Position numbers and translations under genes: made by a program
Part shown: in pieces, positions 1 through 6,648 of the stretch
Numbering within the stretch: the stretch's first letter is position 1
How the letters are laid out: every line of letters starts with the position of its first letter
NCBI GenBank assembly: GCA_002067555.1
Contig: MVQQ01000224.1
Span: 1-18,102, forward strand
Length of the DNA: 18,102 nucleotides
Origin: Syntrophorhabdus sp. PtaB.Bin184
GTDB lineage: Bacteria; Desulfobacterota; Syntrophorhabdia; Syntrophorhabdales; Syntrophorhabdaceae
Reading direction: 5' to 3'
Notes under the pieces: model-generated
Database searches by the model: none
The model's input: only the letters and a program-made list of their open reading frames with translations
What the model was told of the DNA's origin: nothing

Positions 1-1044
1 GGCATAGCAGGGAAGGTTCGTGAACTCGCCCGTGAGGCCGTCGAACCAGATCGCGTATTCGCGGTGGCCGAACCCATGCCGGGCGGGACGTTTCTCGTCC
101 ATGAACCGCTCGCCCTTCTTGTTCAGCCACAGGTAATTGTCGCCCTTCGGTCTCAGGATGGCAGGATACTTCATGCCCTTGCATTCGATGGTGTCGTATT
201 GACCGAGGAAGACATGATTGTGCCACATCTGGCAGCCCGCGTACTGGGTCATCTTAACGCCGTCCCCCGTGTTGTAGATGCTCCCCTTGTAAAGCTGTTT
301 GCCCGGGATCATCTGCTTGTTCATCTCGTCATTGAACTCGAAACCGCCGCAGGCGACGATGACAGCCTTTGCCGCCTTGATGTTGATCCTCTTGCCATTG
401 CGGCTCGCCATGACGCCAATGACCTCGCGGCTCGGGGACTGGATGAGCTCATGCGCGGGCGTCTCGTAAATGACCTTTATCTTGCGGTCGTCAACGGCCT
501 TGCGGATCTTGCCCCACATGATCCCTTTTCCGATGGTCCCGTTGTCCGCGAACATCTCGATGCTGTCGGCCCCGGGCAAAGTGGGATGCTCCGGCGCGAA
601 GGCGCGGGCCGTGAACTTCAGGGGTTTCACGCCGAACTTCTTCAGGTACTCGTTCGTCTTCATCGTCTCCGCGGCGACGAACCGGATCACCTCGTCGGAG
701 GTGTGGCCCTGGTCCATGGCTTTGTAATAAGCAAAGGATTTCTCCAGATCGTTGTTGCAGAGCCAGAGGTTGCCCGAGATGCGGCTGTTCCCCCCCTCGA
801 ACTCCTTCGGCGCCTTGTCGATGATGAGGACTTTCGCTCCGGCGTCGTGGGCCTCGATGGCGGCGACAAGACCCGACAGGCCGGTCCCTATGATGACGAC
901 GTCCGCCGTCTCGTCCCATTTCATCTTCTTCGGGTTGACGGCGATGGGTTCCGCCTCAGCTCTTGATGCAAGTCCGACAGCAACACCGGCCGCGCCGATG
1001 GCGCCTAATTTGAGAAAGTCCCTGCGGCCAAGATCTTTTTTCAT
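1..1044 (-). CDS. Tat-exported FAD-dependent fumarate reductase/succinate dehydrogenase-like flavoprotein, partial (C-terminus beyond window)
   Basis: The reading frame is open from an ATG at 1044 to the left edge, giving 348 codons with no stop. The N-terminus is a twin-arginine signal: RR at residues 7-8 followed by DFLK, a small-residue hydrophobic stretch and an ASRAEAEP cleavage region near residue 31. A dinucleotide-binding fold follows, with VVIIGTGLSG at about 49-58 and the downstream GGNSRISGNL segment of the FAD_binding_2 family. The GERFMDEKRPARHG stretch near the edge resembles the active-site region of periplasmic fumarate reductase-like enzymes. It probably acts in the periplasm and reduces (or oxidises) a C=C bond, but the substrate is unknown because the C-terminal half is missing. 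No heme-binding CxxCH is seen in the visible part. AAGGAGG lies 7 bases before the start. An alternative role is urocanate reductase or another family oxidoreductase. Confidence 0.9.
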   Translation of the reverse strand, partial: MKKDLGRRDFLKLGAIGAAGVAVGLASRAEAEPIAVNPKKMKWDETADVVIIGTGLSGLVAAIEAHDAGAKVLIIDKAPKEFEGGNSRISGNLWLCNNDLEKSFAYYKAMDQGHTSDEVIRFVAAETMKTNEYLKKFGVKPLKFTARAFAPEHPTLPGADSIEMFADNGTIGKGIMWGKIRKAVDDRKIKVIYETPAHELIQSPSREVIGVMASRNGKRINIKAAKAVIVACGGFEFNDEMNKQMIPGKQLYKGSIYNTGDGVKMTQYAGCQMWHNHVFLGQYDTIECKGMKYPAILRPKGDNYLWLNKKGERFMDEKRPARHGFGHREYAIWFDGLTGEFTNLPCYA

Positions 1045-1132
1045 TTTCTTCCTCCTTCATTATGCATATCTGAATGATGTCTTGCGTATGACCAAAGGCA
1101 CTGTGTCTGCCTTCCCTTCACGGTCATTCCCT

Positions 1133-1162
1133 ATTCTACCGCCGTGGCGGCCAGAGTTGCAA
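1133..1162 (-). promoter_or_regulatory. Candidate sigma-70 promoter for the exported flavoprotein, with an internal dyad
   Basis: On the minus strand TTGCAA (1157-1162) is followed after 18 bases by TAGAAT (1133-1138). The spacer holds the dyad CCGCCGTGGCGG (1139-1150), a plausible operator. Transcription would begin near 1126, about 80 bases upstream of the flavoprotein start. Assigned by eye from hexamer match only. Confidence 0.4.
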
Positions 1163-1173
1163 CAGAATTCGTT

Positions 1174-1204
1174 TCACTAGATAAATGATAATGTCATCTA
1201 GTGA
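1174..1204. promoter_or_regulatory. Perfect 9-bp inverted repeat, possible regulator site
   Basis: TCACTAGAT (1174-1182) and ATCTAGTGA (1196-1204) are perfect reverse complements separated by 13 bases. The centre lies roughly 63 bases upstream of the predicted flavoprotein transcription start, a usual place for an activator. No adjacent regulator gene exists in the window, so the binding protein is unknown. Confidence 0.45.
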
Positions 1205-1490
1205 TTTCATTCTTTGCAGTTGACTTGGTCGCGGAAGATATGGTTATTAGTTACCAAACCAAAAACCAGGCAATGTCCTCTCCGCGTACGTCCGCGGTGG
1301 CGACGGATCGGGTGCCCGCACGTGAAAAAGCGCGGCGGGGCAGTTCGGTGCCGTTCCCCGTGAGATCGACCCTCCGGGAGGCCAGGTGTCTGCACTATTC
1401 GATGACTGTACTGCGACTACCCCCACGTGCGAAGAGCACGTTCAAGCGCGGGGCGGGTCTGACTCACCCGCCTCGCGCGATCTTTTTCTT
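1204..1490 (+). ncRNA. Candidate small non-coding RNA or leader ending in a strong terminator
   Basis: This stretch has no convincing ORF, yet it ends on the plus strand in a strong intrinsic terminator (1446-1490). TTGACT at 1220-1225 with a weak TATTAG at 1245-1250 could be a promoter. Several stems can be drawn: CCGCG/CGCGG (1282-1286 with 1293-1297), GCACGTG with CACGTGC (1318-1324 with 1424-1430), and ACGTGC/GCACGT around the loop GAAGA (1425-1441). I could not match it to 6S RNA, SRP RNA, RNase P, tmRNA or a riboswitch I know. It could also be an attenuated leader of the downstream glycosyltransferase gene. The boundaries are guesses apart from the 3' end. Confidence 0.3.
1446..1490 (+). 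terminator. Strong Rho-independent terminator
   Basis: A 13-pair stem including one G-U pair joins 1446-1458 with 1466-1478, around a 7-base loop. The T-rich run TCTTTTTCTTT follows. It would terminate plus-strand transcription, although no gene on that strand ends upstream. Confidence 0.75.
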
Positions 1491-1518
1491 TAACTGCACC
1501 CTCTTTTTCCGGTACAAT
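1490..1518 (+). promoter_or_regulatory. Candidate promoter of the GT9 glycosyltransferase gene
   Basis: TTAACT (1490-1495) and TACAAT (1513-1518) are separated by 17 bases, giving a start near 1525 and a leader of about 70 bases. The 10-bp palindrome TCCCATGGGA (1527-1536) lies just after the predicted start site and could be an operator. Confidence 0.45.
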
Positions 1519-1594
1519 GATGCACATCCCATGGGACGCGACACGATCATTCCCGATATGCACCCCATCACTATAAGGACGGTCGGATAGCGGT

Positions 1595-2494
1595 ATGCGG
1601 GACACCGGATCACAACCCCTTGCAGGACTGTCGACCGGGGATGAGGTCCTTGTCGTCCACCTCGGCGGCCTCGGCGATGTCTGCCTCTCGGAATCCATCT
1701 TCCTCTCGCTTCGGAGGCATTTCGGGGACCGACTGGTGGGCCTGGGCAACAGGCGCTTTCTTGACATCTTTCGGAGCTATTTTGCAAGGACGCACGGGGT
1801 TGAATCACGGCACTGGCTGTACCTTTTCTCCGAGAAGCTCACGGGGCCGCGCTGGGGACGGATCGTTTTCATCGGCAAGGACAGGAACGGTTCGATCCGC
1901 GCGCGCTGGAAGGCGCATTCCACCGGGGAGCCGGTATTCATCGAGATGTATCCCGATGGTGCCTTCGACTCGCGTCCCCTCAACGACGGGACCGCCGCTG
2001 CCGGGGAAGCGGTGCACATTGAAGATTACCAGTTGCGGCAGCTCTCTGCCGTGCGGATAGAACCGGCAAGGAAGGAGATAGTTCCGAAAGGGGCGCGGCG
2101 GGTCATCCTCTACCCCGAGGAGGGTCTTTCAAAGGACAAGTGGCCGGTAGAGAACTTCGTGGCCCTTCGGCAGATGCTCGGAGAGGCCGGCGTTGACGTC
2201 TGTCTGATGCGGCCGCCGGAGCTGTCGCTCTCCCTTAAGGGGTCCCTTTTCTTCCAGGACCTCGCCGACGTGAAGGAGTTCTTCGGCAGCGGAGGCGTCT
2301 TCGTCTCCAACGATTCCGGCATGGCCCACCTTGCCGGCGCATCGGGCCTCACCACGATAACCATCTTCACCGGCTTCGACCCCGCTGTCTGGCACCCCAG
2401 GGGAAGGAATATCTCGCTGAGAACCCGCGTCGATAAGGTGGATATCGAGTCTCTTGCCGGAATCGTCGTCGGGATAACCAAATGCGGGGATTGA
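1595..2494 (+). CDS. Glycosyltransferase family 9 (heptosyltransferase-like) protein
   Basis: The 299-residue product has the landmarks of GT9 (ADP-heptose:LPS heptosyltransferase family). LGGLGDVCLS near residues 24-33 is the N-terminal nucleotide-sugar transferase loop. ILYPEEGLSKDKWP near 171-184 matches the conserved P-G-x-x-x-x-K-x-W-P segment. VSNDSGMAHLAGASG near 237-251, followed by a P-x-x-W-x-P-x-G stretch, is the C-terminal donor-binding motif. It is probably cytoplasmic or membrane-peripheral and adds a sugar to lipopolysaccharide core or a related glycan. It stands alone with no other LPS genes nearby, and acceptor and donor are unknown. The ribosome-binding site is weak: AAGGA lies about 15 bases before the ATG, so the exact start is less certain than the family. 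It converges with the M48 gene across a 44-base gap. Confidence 0.85.
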   Translation: MRDTGSQPLAGLSTGDEVLVVHLGGLGDVCLSESIFLSLRRHFGDRLVGLGNRRFLDIFRSYFARTHGVESRHWLYLFSEKLTGPRWGRIVFIGKDRNGSIRARWKAHSTGEPVFIEMYPDGAFDSRPLNDGTAAAGEAVHIEDYQLRQLSAVRIEPARKEIVPKGARRVILYPEEGLSKDKWPVENFVALRQMLGEAGVDVCLMRPPELSLSLKGSLFFQDLADVKEFFGSGGVFVSNDSGMAHLAGASGLTTITIFTGFDPAVWHPRGRNISLRTRVDKVDIESLAGIVVGITKCGD

Positions 2495-2538
2495 GAGAAA
2501 GAGGGTTACTCCTCAATCCTGCCCCGTGATCCCTCACT

Positions 2539-3864
2539 CTACTTCTTCTTCTCTTCCAGGCTGTCCAAGAGCCTCATGAGTTCCGCGCTCTCGCGGGAGT
2601 TGATGCCGTAGCGGGAAATGGCCTTTTCGAAATTCGTTTTCGCCAGCATGTAGTTCCCTTTGTACATGTAGTACCGACCGAGATTGGCATGGCCCGCGGC
2701 CTCGTTGCCCGTCCTGCCCTCAATCATGCCCAGGCGATAGTATATCTCTGGATAGGAGGGAGCATAGGGGATAAGAGACTGGTAGGTACCTACGGCCAGG
2801 TCGCTTTTTCCCATGCCCTCATATGCCCGGGCGAGGTAGTAGCGTCCCACCTTATCCGGCGTGCCCTTAAGCGCCCCGGCGGCCTCGGGAAACCTGCTGG
2901 CGGTGACGCAGATCTCTCCCAAAAAGACATTCCTGTAAGGAGAGTTGATGGTCCGGGCGATCCGCAGCGCCTCTTCGAAATTACCCTTCAGGGAGTGGTA
3001 GAGCGCCGCGCCGTATGCCGCGACGGGGTCCTTGCTGTCCCGGCCGTACCGCCTGACCCAGATATCGTCTGCAAGGCCCCGGGAACGATAGGCCTGCACG
3101 ACCTGAGCGCGCGCGATTACGTAGGGAAAGAGAGAGGTGTCCACGGAAGGGGGCTTCCTCGTCCACATCTTTTCGAGATTGATGATACGACTCTCGTGGT
3201 AGGGGTGTGTGAGAAGATACTGGGGATAGAGCTTGTCGCCCCCGCCGGACCGGAGCTTCCGGAGAAAGTCCGCGATGCCGAGACCTCCGTAGCCTGCCTC
3301 GTTGGCAAGAATCGAACCTTCGCGGTCCGCCTCGTCCTCGTCCTCGCGGGAGTACCTCAGGGCCATCGATTGCGCCGTGCCCATTCCGGTCACGAGGACG
3401 GCCTCGCGTGCCGAATCGCCGACGAGCATGGCGGCGAGCATCGTCGCGATGACGGTCGCATTGAGGTACTTCTGCTTCTCCATCCTCTTCGCGATGTGTC
3501 GCTTCTTGATATGAGCGAACTCGTGGGCCATGACGCCGGCAACCTCTTCCTCGTTGTCGCAATTGGCGATGAGACCCGCCGCGATGTAGACGTATCCGCC
3601 TATCGTGGCAAAGGCGTCGATGGTGGGCGAATCAATCACGGTGAGAACCACCGGGAAAGGCATGGTCGTCCTGCTTTCGAGCCTCGCGCGTATGTCGTTG
3701 AGGTAGAGCGATATGTAGGGATCGTTGTTGATGGGAGCCGACCGGGCGATCTCCAGGTAAATCTCCTTGCCGTACGTGCGTTCCTCCTCGTTGGTAAGGG
3801 CAAAGGCGGCAACGGACACGACAAGGAGGAAAAACGCCGCGACAATGGCTGCGTGTTTTTTCAT
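2539..3864 (-). CDS. Exported M48-family metalloprotease with C-terminal TPR repeats (BepA/YfgC-like)
   Basis: The 441-residue product begins with a signal peptide, MKKHAAIVAAFFLLVVSVAAFA. The zinc site HEFAH is at 114-118 and the third ligand lies in YSREDEDEADREG (E176, with D180), the ExxxD pattern of M48 proteases. Residues from about 255 to 435 form helical TPR-like repeats, for example YYRLGMIEGRTGNEAAGHAN. The order peptidase then TPR is that of BepA/YfgC, a periplasmic protease-chaperone for outer-membrane protein assembly, and a similar role is inferred here. The gene overlaps the upstream carboxypeptidase gene by 4 bases (ATGA), so the two are probably translationally coupled in one cell-envelope operon. 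All zinc ligands are present. Confidence 0.92.
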   Translation of the reverse strand: MKKHAAIVAAFFLLVVSVAAFALTNEEERTYGKEIYLEIARSAPINNDPYISLYLNDIRARLESRTTMPFPVVLTVIDSPTIDAFATIGGYVYIAAGLIANCDNEEEVAGVMAHEFAHIKKRHIAKRMEKQKYLNATVIATMLAAMLVGDSAREAVLVTGMGTAQSMALRYSREDEDEADREGSILANEAGYGGLGIADFLRKLRSGGGDKLYPQYLLTHPYHESRIINLEKMWTRKPPSVDTSLFPYVIARAQVVQAYRSRGLADDIWVRRYGRDSKDPVAAYGAALYHSLKGNFEEALRIARTINSPYRNVFLGEICVTASRFPEAAGALKGTPDKVGRYYLARAYEGMGKSDLAVGTYQSLIPYAPSYPEIYYRLGMIEGRTGNEAAGHANLGRYYMYKGNYMLAKTNFEKAISRYGINSRESAELMRLLDSLEEKKK

Positions 3865-4802
3865 TGTTTCTTTGCTGTCTTCTTCTTTGGTTTCACGGCG
3901 CGGTGCTTGACGACCTTCTTGCGGGTGACCGGCTTCTTCTTCGTGGTGGTCGTGGAGCAGAGGGTGACCGAGGAAGCCCGCGCCTGGCGCAGCTCTTCAT
4001 CGGTGGGAACGTCGTCGTATATGGTCTTCAGTATCTCCACCGTGTCGCCCCAGAGGTTGCGGCTCCCCAGGAGGGCCAGGATGTAGACCCTGCCGTTCTT
4101 CTCGAAGGCGCCCACGTAGCAATGCCTCGCCGCCCTGGTGTACCCCGTTTTCCCGCCGATGGCCGGTTCGAAGCAAAAAAGCAGCCTGTTGTGGTTCTTG
4201 TAGCGCACCTTGCGTGTCGAGTCCTCGAAAAGAAAGTACCGTGTCGCGATGAGCTCGATGAAGCGTTCGTTGGCCATGGCATGCCGGAAAATGAGGGCGA
4301 GGTCGTAGGGGGTGCTGTACTGGTTGTCCGAAGGCAGGCCCGAGGCATTCTCGAAGTTCGTGTCGATGGCGCCGATCTCCCGCGCCCGCTGGGTCATCAG
4401 TCGGGCGAAGGCATCTTCGGAGCCGCTGACATAGGCCGCGAGGGCATATGCCGCATCGTTGGCCGATTTCACCATCGCCCCTTTCATGAGGTCCTCGGAA
4501 CGATATTTCTTTCCGGGAACGAGGTTCATCTTGGACGGGGATATCCGGAGGACCTGCTTGTCGGGGACGACGATCTCGTCGCCGCTGAGGCGTTCCATGG
4601 CAACGAGCGTGGTCATCACCTTGGTCGTGCTTGCGGGCGGAAGCCTGCGGTGGTAATCCCTGCCCGTCACGATCCGGAAGGTGTCCTTCTCGACGAGTAT
4701 GTAGGACGCCGCCGTTATGCCGACGTTCTCCCCCTGAGCGTAAAGGGCAAGAGGTGCGAGGAAAAGGGAAGCCAGGAAGGAAAGGGCAAGTACAAAACGC
4801 AT
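3861..4802 (-). CDS. D-alanyl-D-alanine carboxypeptidase (peptidase S11, low-molecular-weight PBP) with a basic tail
   Basis: From the ATG at 4802 the product has 313 residues with a signal peptide (MRFVLALSFLASLFLAPLALYA). The three penicillin-binding motifs are intact: SxxK as STTK at 58-61, SxN as SAN at 113-115, and KTG at 218-220. The enzyme should remove terminal D-Ala from peptidoglycan pentapeptides in the periplasm. Unlike PBP5/DacA (about 400 residues), it stops soon after the catalytic domain. The C-terminal beta-domain and amphipathic anchor are replaced by a Thr stretch and a Lys/Arg-rich tail of about 27 residues. A GTG at 4820 in the same frame is a possible earlier start, but a good promoter overlaps it and favours 4802. 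No Shine-Dalgarno is visible. The gene heads the operon with the M48 protease. Confidence 0.9.
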   Translation of the reverse strand: MRFVLALSFLASLFLAPLALYAQGENVGITAASYILVEKDTFRIVTGRDYHRRLPPASTTKVMTTLVAMERLSGDEIVVPDKQVLRISPSKMNLVPGKKYRSEDLMKGAMVKSANDAAYALAAYVSGSEDAFARLMTQRAREIGAIDTNFENASGLPSDNQYSTPYDLALIFRHAMANERFIELIATRYFLFEDSTRKVRYKNHNRLLFCFEPAIGGKTGYTRAARHCYVGAFEKNGRVYILALLGSRNLWGDTVEILKTIYDDVPTDEELRQARASSVTLCSTTTTKKKPVTRKKVVKHRAVKPKKKTAKKQ

Positions 4803-4811
4803 CGTTGCATA

Positions 4812-4840
4812 TATATACACTATTTGGACAACCCTTACAA
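4812..4840 (-). promoter_or_regulatory. Candidate sigma-70 promoter of the carboxypeptidase-M48 operon
   Basis: On the minus strand TTGTAA (4835-4840) and TATATA (4812-4817) are separated by exactly 17 bases. The expected start point near 4806 lies only 3-4 bases before the ATG at 4802, so the message may be nearly leaderless, which fits the absence of a Shine-Dalgarno. Confidence 0.5.
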
Positions 4841-4849
4841 CCGTAGAAA

Positions 4850-4951
4850 CCGTTTTAAGTTTTAAGTGTTAAGTTTTAAGTTAAAAGGAGAAAAGGCGGA
4901 CGCCGTTTTTCCTGTCTTTGCCTGACACGTAAAACGTAAAACCTAAAACGG
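4850..4951. repeat. Degenerate 7-base tandem repeats arranged as an inverted repeat
   Basis: From 4852 to 4886 the units are GTTTTAA, GTTTTAA, GTGTTAA, GTTTTAA and GTTAAAA. From 4929 to 4949 they are GTAAAAC, GTAAAAC and CTAAAAC, close to the reverse complement of the left set. The outer 15 bases (4850-4864 and 4937-4951) are reverse complements with one mismatch, which is a wobble pair in RNA. The structure lies between the recJ stop and the carboxypeptidase start, and could act as a stem for transcript ends. Between the arms the short GGCG/CGCC dyad followed by T5 (4892-4910) is a weak terminator candidate. Confidence 0.75.
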
Positions 4952-4956
4952 CTTTT

Positions 4957-6648
4957 CTATTCCACTTCTTTTATATTGAGGTGTATGAAGCGCTCACCCA
5001 TTCTCATCTTGATGACGGGCGAGGCGATTATCCTCGCGCCCCCTTCGCGCTGGAGGGCACCCTTCGTTGCGTAGAAACCATCCCAGATCCTGTTGTCCCC
5101 GTCGGTCACCTTCGTGTATCCCTTTGGCGCGACGGAGATGCCCGCAACCTCGAAGGAAAGGTTCGGGCGGGGGTTGCCGATCCCGAAGGGGCCGAGGTCT
5201 TCGAGTCTCTCCATGACCTCCGCCGTCAGTTCGTCGAATCCCGCGGCGGTGTCAACGTGCACTGTGCGCCTGCGCGGGGTGATGCTTCCCTCGACCGCCT
5301 TTTCGAACGCCTCGGCAAAGAGGGCAAGGTTCTCCTCCTTGAGGGATATGCCGCAGGCGTACTTGTGGCCGCCGTACTTCAGGAGAAGGGACGATGTGGA
5401 GCGTATGGCCTCGAAGAGGTCCATGCCCTCGCCTCCTCTGCCCGAACCCTTCCAAACGCCGTTCACCCTGGTGATGACGATGGCCGGTCTCTCGAACTGC
5501 TCCGTCAGCTTCTGGGCTACGATACCCAGAACACCGGCGTGCCATTTCTCGTCGAAGACGACGATCGTCCTTCTGCCCGAAAAGCCCTCGCGGCTCAGGG
5601 AGGTGACGATCTCCTCATGGATCTTCTTCTCCCGCTGCTGTCTCAAGCTGTTCAGCTTCTGGAGGTGCGCCAGAAGGTTCAGCGCCGATCCCGTCTCTCT
5701 GGCAACCAGGAAATCGAGGGCCGGATGCGGGCTCGCGACCCTGCCGGCGGCGTTGATCCGGGGAATGATGATGAAACCGAGGGCAAATTCGTTGACAAGT
5801 CCCTTCGAAATGACCCTGCTGTCGAGCATCGATTTGAGCCATGCCCGCGGCTTCGTATTCATGACCTCCATGCCGTGGCGTACGAGTATCCTGTTGTCTC
5901 CCGTGAGCGGCACCATATCGCCCACGGTCCCCACGGTTACGAGGTCGAGTTCCCTCTTCAGGTTGATATGCGCCGGGATGAGCCCTTTTCCGTGCATCAC
6001 GCGGCGCAGACCGAGGAGAAAAAAGAAGGTGACACCGCACGCGGCGAGGTCTCTCGTGGGAAACCGGGAGTCCTGGCGCTTGGGGTTTATGACGGCCACC
6101 GCCGGGGGAACCTCTGAACCCATCTCGTGGTGGTCTATCACGATGGTATCCATGCCCAGGCTGCGGGCATGGGCTATCTCCGCGCCATTGGAGGAACCGC
6201 AGTCAAGGGAGACGATAAGGCTCACACCTTCTTTCGCGAGGTCTTCCACCTTGTCGACGTGAAGTCCGTATCCCTCCTCACGGGTAGGTATGTGGATGAC
6301 GGGCACGACCTCGAGGCGGGTCAGAAAATTCGACATAAGCGCAAGGCTGGAGATACCGTCCGCATCGTAATCGCCCCATATGCAGATGCGCTCCCCCCTG
6401 GCCACCGCCTCGATGAGCCGCGTGACCCCTCTGTCCATATCGGGAAGGAGGAAAGGATCCGACAGATCGGCGAGCCGGGGCCTCAGGAAAACATGGGCCT
6501 CGTCCGGAGTCCTCACTCCCCGGGCAACGAGGATGCGCGCGATGAGATGGGGAACGCCCGAGCCTTCCGCTATCTCGTGGATGATCCGTGCGGTTCTTTC
6601 TTCGCCCGCGCCATGATGGGGATCGCCTCGCGGACTGTCCTTACCCAT
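4957..6648 (-). CDS. recJ: Single-stranded-DNA-specific exonuclease RecJ
   Basis: The product (563 residues from the ATG at 6648) carries the DHH/DHHA1 phosphoesterase motifs of RecJ: GDYDADGISS at 92-101, DCGSS near 149-153, DHHE at 172-175 and GTVGDMVPL further on. The later RecJ signatures are also present: PRINAAGR, WHAGVLGIVAQKL, GSGRGGEGMDLFEAI and KYGGHKYACG. RecJ degrades single-stranded DNA 5' to 3' in recombination and mismatch or base-excision repair in the cytoplasm. The length matches the family. The frame stays open up to 6822, but that part overlaps pyrD and lacks family similarity, so the ATG at 6648 is preferred. It overlaps the pyrD stop by 8 bases (ATGGGTAA), implying coupled translation in the pyrK-pyrD-recJ operon. 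Confidence 0.95.
   Translation of the reverse strand: MGKDSPRGDPHHGAGEERTARIIHEIAEGSGVPHLIARILVARGVRTPDEAHVFLRPRLADLSDPFLLPDMDRGVTRLIEAVARGERICIWGDYDADGISSLALMSNFLTRLEVVPVIHIPTREEGYGLHVDKVEDLAKEGVSLIVSLDCGSSNGAEIAHARSLGMDTIVIDHHEMGSEVPPAVAVINPKRQDSRFPTRDLAACGVTFFFLLGLRRVMHGKGLIPAHINLKRELDLVTVGTVGDMVPLTGDNRILVRHGMEVMNTKPRAWLKSMLDSRVISKGLVNEFALGFIIIPRINAAGRVASPHPALDFLVARETGSALNLLAHLQKLNSLRQQREKKIHEEIVTSLSREGFSGRRTIVVFDEKWHAGVLGIVAQKLTEQFERPAIVITRVNGVWKGSGRGGEGMDLFEAIRSTSSLLLKYGGHKYACGISLKEENLALFAEAFEKAVEGSITPRRRTVHVDTAAGFDELTAEVMERLEDLGPFGIGNPRPNLSFEVAGISVAPKGYTKVTDGDNRIWDGFYATKGALQREGGARIIASPVIKMRMGERFIHLNIKEVE

Noticed and set aside
64..966. Long plus-strand ORF of 300 codons
   Set aside because: It is antisense to the flavoprotein gene, which has a Tat signal, FAD motif and ribosome site. 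The plus-strand product is low in known motifs and arises from GC-rich codon bias.
1330..1400. Cobalamin- or Moco-riboswitch-like pieces (GGTG, a C-rich run and GCCAGGTGT)
   Set aside because: The conserved boxes do not occur in the right order or spacing, and the next gene is a glycosyltransferase unrelated to either cofactor.
1201..1590. 129-codon plus-strand ORF in the flavoprotein/GT9 gap
   Set aside because: It starts with GTG without a ribosome site, runs straight through the strong terminator and the GT9 promoter, and resembles no protein family.
2689..4086. 465-codon plus-strand ORF
   Set aside because: It spans antisense to both the M48 protease and the carboxypeptidase, which have full catalytic motifs.
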